Positions 35,984 through 45,698 of a stretch of DNA of 64,000 nt are shown piece after piece. This DNA comes from Methylobacterium dankookense. GTDB lineage: Bacteria; Pseudomonadota; Alphaproteobacteria; Rhizobiales; Beijerinckiaceae. The stretch spans positions 124,001 through 188,000 of the forward strand of contig NZ_CABFVH010000006.1 in NCBI RefSeq assembly GCF_902141855.1. Direction: 5' to 3'. How positions within the stretch are numbered: the first letter of the stretch is position 1; every line of letters begins with the position of its first letter. Both the position numbers and the translations under genes were made by a program. Below the pieces are notes generated by a model. That model was not told where the DNA came from. It made no database searches and was given only the letters and a program-made list of their open reading frames with translations.

Positions 35984-36013
35984 GGCTCGCTCGGATTCGG
36001 CTCGCTCGGATTC
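35984..36013 (-). repeat. 15-bp tandem duplication before the MRJP-type gene
   Basis: On the plus strand GGCTCGCTCGGATTC occurs twice in direct succession (35984-35998, 35999-36013), immediately upstream of the preferred start codon. If the start at 36025 is used it encodes the repeated pentapeptide ESERA. Confidence 0.75.
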
Positions 36014-36024
36014 AGCACGGCCCA

Positions 36025-36963
36025 TCAGGCGCGCAGGGGAATCGCGTGGATCGCGTGGGAGGCGGCGATGAAGAGGCGCCCCGGCGCGAGGGCCAGGTTG
36101 CCCGCCACATTCGGCGTGGCGATGCGCCCGAGCCGGGTGCCGTCCGGGGCGTAGATCCGCACGCCGTCGATGCAGGCGGCGAAGACGCGGCCTCCGGCAT
36201 CGACCTTGAGCCCGTCCGGCACGCCGTCCTCGATCTCGGCGAAGAGGCGCGGCCGGCCGAGCCGCCCCTCCTCCACGGGGAAGGCGTGGATCGCCCGGCC
36301 GCCCTCGGGGTTCAGGGAGGCGCCGGCCTCGCTGACATAGAGGATGCGCCCGTCCGGCGAGAAGGCGAGCCCGTTCGGCTGGTCGAGGGCGTCCGTCATC
36401 GCCTCGACGCGGCCGGGCTCGGGGATGCGGTAGACGCGGCGCGCCGCCTGCTCGGGCACGGCCTGGATGCCCTCCTCCGGCTCGGTGATGCCGAAGACCG
36501 GATCGGTGAACCAGATCGCCCCGTCCGGCCCGGCGACCGCGTCGTTCGGGGAATTCAGCCGCTTGCCCGCGAAACCGTCGGCCAGCACCGTCAGGGCGCC
36601 GTCGGCCTCCCGCCGCACCACGCGCCGGGTGCGGTGCTCGCAGGTGACGAGGCGCCCCTGCGCGTCGAGGGTGTTGCCGTTGGCGTTGTCCGAGGGCGCG
36701 CGGAAGGTCCGGACGCCGTCCTCCCCGAGCACGAGGATGCGGTTCGCCTTCACGTCGCTGAAGATCAGGCCGCCGAGCGCGGGCGCCCAGCACGGCCCCT
36801 CGCACCAGCGCCCGTCCGCGTAGAGGGTGGTGAGCCGCGCCTGCGGATCGATGATCGCCTCGAGGCGGGGATCGTCCGCGCGGACCGTCGCGGCGAAGGC
36901 GGGCGGGGCGGCGGCGAGGGCGAGCGCGGCTCCGAGGACGGCGCGTCGGTTCGGCTCTGGCAT
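36025..36963 (-). CDS. SMP-30/gluconolactonase-type protein
   Basis: A 312-residue exported protein: signal peptide with an RR motif (MPEPNRRAVLGAALALAAAP), then an SMP-30/gluconolactonase propeller (ADGRWCEGPCWAPALGGLIF, NSPNDAVAGPDGAIWFTDPV, ALDQPNGLAFSPDGRILYVS). The metal-ligand Glu, Asn and Asp of this family are suggested by EGPCW, SPNDAV and the PDG turns. It would hydrolyse a sugar lactone, probably in the periplasm. ATG 36963 has AGGAGC upstream. The stop overlaps the alternative ATG of the MRJP-type gene, so the pair is an operon. Confidence 0.85.
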   Translation of the reverse strand: MPEPNRRAVLGAALALAAAPPAFAATVRADDPRLEAIIDPQARLTTLYADGRWCEGPCWAPALGGLIFSDVKANRILVLGEDGVRTFRAPSDNANGNTLDAQGRLVTCEHRTRRVVRREADGALTVLADGFAGKRLNSPNDAVAGPDGAIWFTDPVFGITEPEEGIQAVPEQAARRVYRIPEPGRVEAMTDALDQPNGLAFSPDGRILYVSEAGASLNPEGGRAIHAFPVEEGRLGRPRLFAEIEDGVPDGLKVDAGGRVFAACIDGVRIYAPDGTRLGRIATPNVAGNLALAPGRLFIAASHAIHAIPLRA

Positions 36964-37230
36964 GCGGCTCCTGGCAGAGGGACGGCACAGGGGGAGGGCT
37001 CGCCGGGCCAACGCGTGGGGGCGGGCCGCGATCCCGCGCGGGGGGTGCGGGCTCACGCGGGCCGCGGAATCTCGTCCGGCCCCCGTAGCGGCCTGGACCG
37101 GCGTGGCTTAAGCAGCGGCCGTCCGGGTTCCTGCGCCCGGATGCGAGACGCAATTCCCAGCGACGGCGCCGATGGTTCCCCGATTCTCCGAAGCCGGGCC
37201 GCCCCTGCGGCCCGCGGCCTGAGCGCCGTC

Positions 37231-37908
37231 ATGGCGACGGGCTCGCATCCCGGCCGGCCGCCCGGCCGCATGCGGATCGTCGCGCTGGCGGTCCAGAAGG
37301 GCGGCACCGGCAAGACCACGCTCGCCGCCTCCCTGGCCGTAGCGGCGGCCGAGGCCGGCGAGCAGGTCTGCGCCCTCGATCTCGATCCGCAGGGCTCGCT
37401 CGCGGGCTGGGCCGCGCTGCGGGGCGGCCCCGATCCCCTGGTCGACCGGATCCAGCCCTGGGAGACGGCGCAGCTGGCCGAGATCCTGGAGCAGCACGCC
37501 GCGCAGGGGCGCACCCTCGCGATCCTCGACACGGCGGGCACGGCGGCGGCCGGCCTCGGCCTCGCGCTCAAGCTCGCCGACCTCGTGCTGATCCCGATCC
37601 GGCCCTCGCGGCTCGACCTGATGGCGGCGCAGCCGACCATCCACGCCATGGTCCGCCAGGGCCTGCGCGAGCGCGTCGCCCTGGTGCTGAACCAGTGCCC
37701 GCCCGCGCCCTCGCCGCGCACCGGCCTCTACGCCCAGCAATTGCGTGCGCTGGGCGTGCTCGCCGAGCCGGCCCTGGTCCAGCGCGTCGACCACCAGGAC
37801 GCCCTGGCCCTCGGCTTCGGCGTCACCGAGCAGGCCCCGGGCGCACCCGCGGCGGAGGAGGTGCGGGCGCTCTGGGCCTGGGTGGCGCGGCGGATCGGCC
37901 GGGGCTGA
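37231..37908 (+). CDS. Orphan ParA-family ATPase
   Basis: A 225-residue deviant Walker ATPase: ALAVQKGGTGKTTLAASLAV at the start, DLDPQGSLAGWA as switch I, and AILDTAGT as Walker B. There is no parB nor parS-like sequence beside it, so it is not the chromosome segregation pair; relatives act in placing plasmids, chemoreceptors, carboxysomes or flagella. The start could also be ATG 37270 (MRIVALAVQKGG); neither has a good ribosome site. It is divergent from the SMP-30 gene and ends 6 bp from the convergent peptidase. Confidence 0.85.
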   Translation: MATGSHPGRPPGRMRIVALAVQKGGTGKTTLAASLAVAAAEAGEQVCALDLDPQGSLAGWAALRGGPDPLVDRIQPWETAQLAEILEQHAAQGRTLAILDTAGTAAAGLGLALKLADLVLIPIRPSRLDLMAAQPTIHAMVRQGLRERVALVLNQCPPAPSPRTGLYAQQLRALGVLAEPALVQRVDHQDALALGFGVTEQAPGAPAAEEVRALWAWVARRIGRG

Positions 37909-37914
37909 GGGCTT

Positions 37915-39309
37915 TCAGCCCCGGCCGGCCTCGCCGAAGGCGGCGAGGATCCGCGCCCAGGAGCGCGTGCCCTTGTGGAAGCTGCGCAGGTCGTACTTCT
38001 CGTTCGGCGAGTGGATGCGGTCGTCGTCGAGGCCGAAGCCGATCAGCAGCGTGTTGCGGTCGAGGATGCGCTTGAAGTCGCCGACGATCGGGATCGAGCC
38101 GCCCGCGCCCACCGTCACGGCCTCCGCGCCCCATTCCTCGGCGAGCGCCCGCTTGGCGAGCGCCAGCTCCGGCATGTCGAAGGGCAGGCTCACCGCGCGC
38201 GAGCCCTTGTAGGTGATCACCTCGACGGAGCAGTCGGCGGGCACGCGCGCCCGCACGAAGGCCTCGAAGGAGCGGGCCAGCGCCTGCGGGTCCTGATCGT
38301 CCACGAGGCGGAACGAGACCTTGGCCGAGGCCGTGCTCGCGATCACCGTCTTGGTGCCCTCGCCGGTATAGCCGCCGATGATGCCGTTGACGTCGCAGGC
38401 GGGCCGCGACTGGATCAGCTCGATCGGCATGCGCCCGCGTTCGCCGGCCGGCTCCTTGAGGCCGATCGGCCCGAGGAACTTCTCCGGGGTGAGGCCGAGG
38501 CCGCGCCACTGTTCCAGAACCTCCGGCGGGCGCTCGTGCACGCCGTCGTAGAAGCCCGGGATCGTCACGCGCCCGTCCGCGTCGTGCAGGTCGGCGACGA
38601 TCTTGGACAGGACGTGGATCGGGTTGCGCGCCGCGCCGCCGAAGAAGCCCGAATGCAGATCGCGGTCGGCGCAGGTGACCTTGACCTCGAAATAGCACAG
38701 GCCGCGCAGCGAGGTGGTGATGGCAGGCGTCCTGGCGTCCCACATCGAGGTGTCGCAGACGAGGACCACGTCGCAGCCGAGCTTGTCCTTGTTCTCGGCG
38801 ACCCATTCGGGGAGCCCTTGCGAGCCGTTCTCTTCGGCGCCCTCGACCAGGATGGTGACGCCGCAGGGCAGCTCCCCGCTCATGGCGATGTGGGCGCGGC
38901 AGGCCTCGACGAAGGTCATCACCTGGCCCTTGTCGTCGGAGGCGCCGCGCCCGACGATGCGCTTCTGCCCGTCCGGCCCCTCCGCGATGCGCGGCTCGAA
39001 GGGCTTCGTCTCCCACAAGTCCAGCGGGTCCACCGGCTGCACGTCGTAATGGCCGTAGAACAGCACGTGCGGCGTGCCGGGCTTCGGCCTGTGCGCCAGC
39101 ACCACCGGGTAGAGGCTCGTCTCGTGGATGCCGGTCTCGAAGCCGAGCGCCGTGAGGTCCCTGGCGAGCCAGCCGGCGGCCTCGCGGCAGGCGCCGGCAT
39201 AGGCCGGGTCGGTCGAGATCGATTCGATCCTGAGGAACGCGAACAGGCGCTCCAGGGCGCCGTCGAGGTCTCGGTCGATGTCGTTCAGGATCGCGTCGAG
39301 CGCGGCCAT
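37915..39309 (-). CDS. M20-family metallopeptidase
   Basis: A 464-residue dinuclear zinc dipeptidase/deacylase of the M20 family. Ligand motifs are present: LFYGHYDVQP (His and catalytic Asp), GRGASDDKGQ (bridging Asp), and EGAEENGS (catalytic Glu and ligand Glu). An insertion dimerisation domain lies at about 190-350. Probably cytoplasmic, as there is no signal peptide. ATG 39309 has GGAGA 8 bases upstream. Substrate is unknown; close relatives act on carnosine-type dipeptides. Confidence 0.88.
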   Translation of the reverse strand: MAALDAILNDIDRDLDGALERLFAFLRIESISTDPAYAGACREAAGWLARDLTALGFETGIHETSLYPVVLAHRPKPGTPHVLFYGHYDVQPVDPLDLWETKPFEPRIAEGPDGQKRIVGRGASDDKGQVMTFVEACRAHIAMSGELPCGVTILVEGAEENGSQGLPEWVAENKDKLGCDVVLVCDTSMWDARTPAITTSLRGLCYFEVKVTCADRDLHSGFFGGAARNPIHVLSKIVADLHDADGRVTIPGFYDGVHERPPEVLEQWRGLGLTPEKFLGPIGLKEPAGERGRMPIELIQSRPACDVNGIIGGYTGEGTKTVIASTASAKVSFRLVDDQDPQALARSFEAFVRARVPADCSVEVITYKGSRAVSLPFDMPELALAKRALAEEWGAEAVTVGAGGSIPIVGDFKRILDRNTLLIGFGLDDDRIHSPNEKYDLRSFHKGTRSWARILAAFGEAGRG

Positions 39310-39522
39310 CGCACAGGTCTCCGGAGAGCGGGGTCTGCTGACAGGGTTAGCCCATGCGCCGGCCGAACGGAACGACCCCGGATCGGGGGCCGAGCCCGAT
39401 CCGGGAACGGCGGCACCTTGGAACGGTTGTGAGGTGAGACCGGGTGCGCCGCGCTAGCCGCGGGATGGCGCCCCATTCTCGCGGGCCGCGTCGCGGCCCG
39501 ACCGCATTTCTGGGAAGGTCCC

Positions 39523-40043
39523 ATGCTCATCGAAAGCGGTTCGCCCGTCGCGGCGGACACCCGGATCGGCATCAGCCTGACGATCAACGGCCATCGGCGC
39601 GACCTGCAGGTCGCGCCCTGGACCACGCTGCTCGACCTCCTGCGCGAGCATCTCGACCTCACCGGGACCAAGAAGGGCTGCGACCACGGCCAGTGCGGCG
39701 CCTGCACGGTGCTGGTGAACGGCACCCGCGTGAATTCCTGCCTGACCCTCGCGGTGATGAAGGACGGGGCCGAGATCACCACCGTCGAGGGGCTGGCCGG
39801 CCTCGCGGGCACGGGCAGCAACAGCCTGCACCCGATCCAGGAGGCCTTCATCGAGCACGACGCCTTCCAGTGCGGCTATTGCACGCCGGGCCAGCTCTGC
39901 TCCTCGGTCGGCCTGATCAACGAGGGTCACGCCAGGTCCCGCGACGAGATCCGCGAGGCGATGAGCGGCAACATCTGCCGCTGCGGCGCCTACACCAACA
40001 TCGTCGACGCGATCGAGGACGTGATGAGCCAGGGAGGCGGCCG

Positions 40044-40047
<4 letters not shown>
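39523..40047 (+). CDS. Aldehyde/xanthine oxidase-type 2Fe-2S subunit
   Basis: A 174-residue iron-sulfur subunit: the plant-type 2Fe-2S cysteines are in [12 protein letters not shown] and the second cluster in CGYCTPGQ and NICRCG. The closest named relatives are PaoA/YagT-like subunits of periplasmic aldehyde oxidoreductase. Unlike E. coli PaoA, there is no twin-arginine signal at the start ([20 protein letters not shown]), so this enzyme is probably cytoplasmic. First of three genes; its stop overlaps the next start. Confidence 0.9.
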
Positions 40048-41066
<1,019 letters not shown>

Positions 41067-41073
41067 GGGCCCG

Positions 41074-43329
41074 ATGACCCAGACCTTCTCCTCCACGGGG
41101 CGCGACCGTTTCGTCGGCACCCCGCGCAGCCGCGTGGACGGCCCGGCCAAGGTGACGGGCCTCGCGAAATATGCGGGCGAGTTCACCGCGCCCGGCCTGC
41201 TCCACGGCAGCGTGGTCTCGAGCGCCATCGCCCGGGGCCGGATCGCCGCCATCGACAGCGCCGCGGCGGAGGCCGTGCCCGGCGTCGCCAAGGTGCTGAC
41301 CCATGCGAACCGGCCGCGCACCGCCTGGCTCGACTACAATTACCAGGACGCGGTGGCGCCGCCCGGCTCGCCCTTCCGCGCGCTCTACGACGACAAGATC
41401 CACTATAGCGGCCAGCCGGTCGCCCTGGTGGTGGCCGAGGATTTCGAGACGGCCCGCTACGCCGCGACCCTGGTGCGGGTGGAGTACGAGGCGGAGACGC
41501 CCGAGACCGACCTCGCCGCGGCCGCCGGCAGCGCCTACGACCCGCCGAAGAAGCGCAACGGCATCAAGCCGCCGCCGAAGCCCTGGGGCGACGCGGAGGC
41601 GGTGTTCGACACCTCCGCGGTCAAGCTCCGGCACGAATACACGCTCGCCGTCGAGCACCACAACCCGATGGAGCCGCACGCCTCCACCGTCGTCGTGGAG
41701 GAGGACGGCAGCTACACGGTCTACGACAAGATCCAGGGCGTCTCGAACAGCCAGGGCTACCTCGCCAGCGTGTTCGGCCTCGCCAAGGACACAGTGCGGG
41801 TGATGAACCCGTATCTCGGCGGCGCCTTCGGCTCGGGCCTGCGGCCGCAATACCAGCTCTTCCTGGCGATGCTGGCCGCGCGCGACCTCGGGCGCTCGGT
41901 GCGCGTGGTGCTGACCCGCGACCAGATGTGGAGCTTCAGCTTCCGGCCCGAATCGCTCCAGACGGTGGGCCTCGGCGCGGACCGGGACGGCACCCTCCAG
42001 GCGCTCAGCCACGACGCCGTGCAGCAGACCTCGCGCTTCGAGGATTACCAGGAGGTCGTCGTCAACTGGTCGGGCGTCCTCTACAAGTGCAGCAACGTCG
42101 CCCTGACCTACAGGCTCGCCCAGCTCGACACGCCCACGCCCGCCGACATGCGGGCGCCGGGCGCGGTGACCGGCGTCTTCGCCATCGAGACGGCGATGGA
42201 CGAGCTCGCCTACGCCACGGGCCTCGACCCGATCCAGCTCCGGCTCAAGAACTACACCGAGGCGGACCAGACCGCCGAGGACAAGCCCTTCGGCTCGAAG
42301 GCGCTGAAGGCCTGCTTCGCGGAAGGGGCCGAGCGCTTCGGCTGGGCCGAGCGCAATCCGGAGCCGCGCTCCATGCGCGAGGGCCGGGAACTCGTCGGCT
42401 GGGGCGTGGCCACCGGCATCTGGGAATCGATGATGATGCAGTCGGGCGCGCACGCCATCCTCGGCGCGGACGGCCGGCTGGAGGTCGGCAACTCGACGGG
42501 CGACCTCGGCACCGGCACCTACACGATCCTCACCCAGATCGCCGCCGACACGCTCGGCCTGCCCATGGAGGACGTGACGACGAAGCTCGGCGACACGCGG
42601 CTGCCCGAGGCCCCGGTAGCGGGCGGCTCGTGGACGGCGGCCTCCTCCGGCACGGCCGTGATGAAGGCCTGCCGGGATGTCGCCGAGCAGGCGTTCAAGC
42701 TCGCCCGCACGATGGAGGATTCGCCCCTCGCCAACGTCGATTTCGAGCGCGTCGCCTTCGCGAAGGGCCGCATCGAGGTGGCGGGCGACCCGACCCGCGG
42801 CGTCGCCCTGGTCGACGTGCTGCGCGCGGCCGGCGTCGACAAGCTCGAGGCCACCGCCGAGGCCGGGCCGGACAAGGACTTCAACGCCAAGTACGAGGCC
42901 TATACCCATTCCGCGATCTTCGCCGAGGTGAAGATCGACGAGGAACTGGGGCAGGTGCGCCTCACCCGCATCGTCTCGGCGATCGCGGCCGGCAAGGTGC
43001 TGAACCCGAAGACCGCGCGCAGCCAGATCCTCGGCGGCGTGGTCATGGGCATCGGCTCGGCGCTGGAGGAGGAGTCCATGATGGACACCCGGATCGGCCG
43101 GTTCATGAACCACAATCTCGGCGAGTACCACGTGCCGGTGAACGCCGACATCCACGACATCGAGGTGATCTTCGTGGAGGAGGAGGACCGGGCCAACCCG
43201 CTCGGCGTGAAGGGGCTCGGCGAGATCGGCGTCGTCGGCACCGCGGCGGCCATCGCCAACGCGGTCTTCCACGCCACCGGCAAGCGCATCCGCCACCTGC
43301 CGATCACGGTGGACAAGATCATCGGGTGA
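41074..43329 (+). CDS. Molybdopterin-binding aldehyde oxidoreductase subunit
   Basis: A 751-residue catalytic subunit with molybdopterin cytosine dinucleotide-binding regions, beginning FVGTPRSRVDGPAKVTGLAK and continuing YLGGAFGSGLRPQYQL, DMRAPGAVTGVFAIETAMDE and, near the C-terminus, KGLGEIGVVGTAAAIANAVF with the catalytic Glu region. Likely oxidises aldehydes or purine-like substrates; the substrate cannot be read. A dedicated XdhC/PaoD cofactor chaperone gene is not adjacent; it must be elsewhere if present. A large palindromic repeat follows the stop. Confidence 0.9.
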   Translation: MTQTFSSTGRDRFVGTPRSRVDGPAKVTGLAKYAGEFTAPGLLHGSVVSSAIARGRIAAIDSAAAEAVPGVAKVLTHANRPRTAWLDYNYQDAVAPPGSPFRALYDDKIHYSGQPVALVVAEDFETARYAATLVRVEYEAETPETDLAAAAGSAYDPPKKRNGIKPPPKPWGDAEAVFDTSAVKLRHEYTLAVEHHNPMEPHASTVVVEEDGSYTVYDKIQGVSNSQGYLASVFGLAKDTVRVMNPYLGGAFGSGLRPQYQLFLAMLAARDLGRSVRVVLTRDQMWSFSFRPESLQTVGLGADRDGTLQALSHDAVQQTSRFEDYQEVVVNWSGVLYKCSNVALTYRLAQLDTPTPADMRAPGAVTGVFAIETAMDELAYATGLDPIQLRLKNYTEADQTAEDKPFGSKALKACFAEGAERFGWAERNPEPRSMREGRELVGWGVATGIWESMMMQSGAHAILGADGRLEVGNSTGDLGTGTYTILTQIAADTLGLPMEDVTTKLGDTRLPEAPVAGGSWTAASSGTAVMKACRDVAEQAFKLARTMEDSPLANVDFERVAFAKGRIEVAGDPTRGVALVDVLRAAGVDKLEATAEAGPDKDFNAKYEAYTHSAIFAEVKIDEELGQVRLTRIVSAIAAGKVLNPKTARSQILGGVVMGIGSALEEESMMDTRIGRFMNHNLGEYHVPVNADIHDIEVIFVEEEDRANPLGVKGLGEIGVVGTAAAIANAVFHATGKRIRHLPITVDKIIG

Positions 43330-43374
43330 GGCTGATCGGGGCTTCCGGTTGAACAGAGCGGTCCGCCGCGGATC

Positions 43375-43554
43375 CCCTCTCCCCGCTTGCGGGGAGAGGG
43401 CCGCGTTCCCCCTCACCGCCGCTGCGGCTTCGCCTCCGCTTCCCGCAGGCACGACACGGTGCCCGCGGGCCTCTCCCCGCATCGATCCCGGGCCTGCCCG
43501 GGATCGACATCCAGAGACCGAAGTCGGGTAGACCCGACTTCGGGCGGGGAGAGG
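43375..43554. repeat. Nested modular palindromic repeat (copy 3)
   Basis: Modules in order: CCCTCTCCCCGC / GCGGGGAGAGGG (43375-43400); an imperfect stem CCCGCAGGCAC / GTGCCCGCGGG (43442-43469); then outer arms CCTCTCCCCGC (43470-43480) and GCGGGGAGAGG (43544-43554). The 63-bp loop of the last hairpin contains two more perfect palindromes: TCGATCCCGGGC / GCCCGGGATCGA (43482-43507) and CCGAAGTCGGGT / ACCCGACTTCGG (43518-43543). One repeat appears to sit inside the loop of another. Confidence 0.85.
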
Positions 43555-43590
43555 GGTGGCGCACAACCTTGAGAGCGGCCGGACTCGCTC

Positions 43591-44502
43591 TCAGGGCTCG
43601 ACCTTGCGGAGCACGAAGGTGGTGCCGGTCTCGGGGTCGCGGCGCCAGGCGCCGTCGCCGGTCGGGACGAGGCCGACCGTGTGGCCGCGGCGGGCCTTCA
43701 GGGTCAGGCGGCCGGCCGCGAAGTTCCAGCTCACGGGGTCGAAGACCTGGATGCCGCCGTCGCGGCAGCCGGGCAGGATGTGCACGCTCGACGGCACGGC
43801 GAGGTCGAGGCGGCAGGTGTCGCGGTCGCGATAGCGGTCGAGGGCGTAGAGCCCGGCCTCGGGATTCGAGCCGGCGGGCGAGGCCGCGACCGGCTGCGCC
43901 GCGTGGGGCGCGGCCGGGTCGGCGGCTGGCGCCGGGTCGGGCAGGGCGCCGGCCCCGGGCTCGCTCGGACGCATCGCCGCGATGTCGAGGGGTACGAAGC
44001 TGTAGACCTCGCCGCTCTCGGCGCGGGCGACGAGGCTGCCGCCGTCCGGCCGGCGCGCGAAGATGAGGAGCGGGCGCAGGTTGCGGTCGACGAGGCGCAG
44101 GCCCGCCTCGGTCCAGAGCCAGCCGGCCATTCCCGTCGTCACCGGCAGCGCCCGGCGGCAGCCCGCGGGGAAGGCGAGGCGGCGGCCCGCCTGGCCGCTG
44201 TCGAGGGCCAGCGTCATCACGCAGCGGAAGTTGGTCCCGTCGCGGGAGAGGTCCCAGGTCCCGGGCACGCCCGTGAACCGGTCGGGCAGGCGGCCGGCCG
44301 CCGGGATCGGCGCCTCCGGCGCGGCGCCCGGGGCCGCGGGCTCCGGCAAGGTTCCCGGCAAGGTTCCTGGCATGGCGCCCGGCATCGCACCCGGCAGGGT
44401 GGGGGGCATCTCCGGCGGGCGGCTCGGGATGGCTTCCTGCGCGGCCGCCGGAAAACCGGAGATCAGGGCGGTGGTCGAGGCGGCGAGGAGGATCCGTCTC
44501 AT
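43591..44502 (-). CDS. Exported protein with protease-inhibitor (Inh/AprI) domains
   Basis: A 303-residue precursor: signal peptide (MRRILLAASTTALISGFPAA), a tetrapeptide-repeat linker encoded by four near-identical 12-bp units (44345-44392; PGAMPGAMPGTLPGTLPEP), and two Inh-like beta-barrel regions (about 80-165 and 210-303), each with a W...C pattern (PGTWDLSRDGTNFRCVM; DRDTCRLDLAVPSSV). Inh proteins protect periplasmic components by inhibiting secreted metalloproteases. It overlaps the preceding dehydrogenase gene (ATGA), so it may share its transcript. Confidence 0.75.
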   Translation of the reverse strand: MRRILLAASTTALISGFPAAAQEAIPSRPPEMPPTLPGAMPGAMPGTLPGTLPEPAAPGAAPEAPIPAAGRLPDRFTGVPGTWDLSRDGTNFRCVMTLALDSGQAGRRLAFPAGCRRALPVTTGMAGWLWTEAGLRLVDRNLRPLLIFARRPDGGSLVARAESGEVYSFVPLDIAAMRPSEPGAGALPDPAPAADPAAPHAAQPVAASPAGSNPEAGLYALDRYRDRDTCRLDLAVPSSVHILPGCRDGGIQVFDPVSWNFAAGRLTLKARRGHTVGLVPTGDGAWRRDPETGTTFVLRKVEP

Positions 44503-45470
44503 GCCCCCGCCCACGGCGTCTCGGCCACCGGGGTGAGGGGCCCGCGCCCGGCGAACCACGAGACGAGGTTCCCGACCACGAGCCGGGCCATCTCCGCGCG
44601 GGTGTGGTGGGAGGCCGAGCCGACATGCGGCAGCAGCACGGTGTTGTCGAGGACGGCGAGCGCCTCCGGCACGTGCGGCTCGTTGGCGAAGACGTCGAGC
44701 CCCGCCGCCTGGATCGTGCCGGCCGCGAGCGCCGCGGCGAGCGCCGCCTCGTCCACGAGGCTGCCGCGGGCGACGTTGACGAGCACGCCCTCGGGCCCGA
44801 GCGCAGCAAGCACCTCCGCCCCGATCAGCTTCTCCGTGCCCGCGCCCCCCGGCGCCACCACGATCAGCACGTCCGAGGCCTCGGCCAGGCCGAGCAGCGT
44901 CGCGTGGTAGGCATAAGGTGCGTCCACCTGCGGCCGGCGCCCGTGATAGGCGATGGCGACGCCGAAGCCTTCGAGGCGCTGCGCGATGGCCCGGCCGATC
45001 CGGCCGAGGCCGAGGATGCCGACCCGGCGCCCGCGCAAGGAACCGGTGAGCGGAAAGGGCGCCTTCGGCCAATGGCCGGCCCTGAGATAGCGGTCGGCCT
45101 GCGGGATCCGGCGGAGCGTGGCGAGCAGCAGCCCGAGGGCGAGGTCGGCGACCTCGTCGGTGAGCACGTCCGGCGTGTTGGTGACGACGATGCCGCGGCT
45201 CGCGGCGGCGCGGGCATCGACCGTGTCGTAGCCGACGCCGAAATTCGCGACGATCTCGAGCTTCGGCAGCCGGTCCATCAGGGCGCCGTCGACGGGCGTC
45301 TGCGCGCCCACCGCGAGGCCGCGGATGCGGGGCGCCACCTCGGCGAGCAGCGCCTCCGGATCGGGGGCCGTGTCGAGCCGGTGCAGGCGGAAGTCGCGGG
45401 CGAGCGCCTCCATCACGGCATTGTGCATCGGCCGGATCAGCAGGATCTCGGCAGGGCTCTCGGACGTCAC
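44499..45470 (-). CDS. D-isomer 2-hydroxyacid dehydrogenase (glyoxylate/hydroxypyruvate reductase type)
   Basis: A 323-residue NAD(P)-dependent dehydrogenase. The cofactor motif is VGILGLGRIGRAIAQR; the catalytic Arg, Glu and His are in NVARGSLVDE, DVFANEPHVP and LLPHVGSASHH. The sequence resembles GhrB-type glyoxylate and hydroxypyruvate reductases; in serine-cycle organisms hydroxypyruvate reduction is central, but this short form is more likely a general 2-ketoacid reductase. GTG start at 45470 with GGGAGG upstream. Divergent from leuC. Confidence 0.85.
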   Translation of the reverse strand: MTSESPAEILLIRPMHNAVMEALARDFRLHRLDTAPDPEALLAEVAPRIRGLAVGAQTPVDGALMDRLPKLEIVANFGVGYDTVDARAAASRGIVVTNTPDVLTDEVADLALGLLLATLRRIPQADRYLRAGHWPKAPFPLTGSLRGRRVGILGLGRIGRAIAQRLEGFGVAIAYHGRRPQVDAPYAYHATLLGLAEASDVLIVVAPGGAGTEKLIGAEVLAALGPEGVLVNVARGSLVDEAALAAALAAGTIQAAGLDVFANEPHVPEALAVLDNTVLLPHVGSASHHTRAEMARLVVGNLVSWFAGRGPLTPVAETPWAGA

Positions 45471-45609
45471 GCGGGGTGCCTCCCTGGGGCGCCGTTCGGC
45501 GGCACGGCTCCCCGATGCTGTGTCGCCTGCGTTCCCCCGATGCAAGCGGAGCGTGCACGGCCCGCGATACAGGCCGGGCTGCCATCTCGCTGCGGCAGAC
45601 GCTGCCCAC

Positions 45610-45638
45610 TTCCGAAATCGGCCGGAGATCCCTACTAA
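45610..45638 (+). promoter_or_regulatory. Candidate leuC promoter
   Basis: TTCCGA and TACTAA separated by 17 bp, about 60 bp before the leuC start. No leucine-rich leader peptide or attenuator was recognised between it and the gene. Confidence 0.35.
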
Positions 45639-45698
45639 GAACGGTTCGAACGCCCGGGCCTCCGCGCCCTCCGGCAGAGTCACCAGCGAACCCGAATC

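Noticed and set aside
35984..37154. Upstream extension of the MRJP-type frame through the SMP-30 gene
   Set aside because: It is an out-of-frame reading of the SMP-30 gene; the signal peptide at 35983 marks the true start.
43330..43590. tRNA or other structured RNA gene in the 43.4-kb gap
   Set aside because: The stems do not form a cloverleaf, and the same modules recur at 52.6 kb, showing a repeat.
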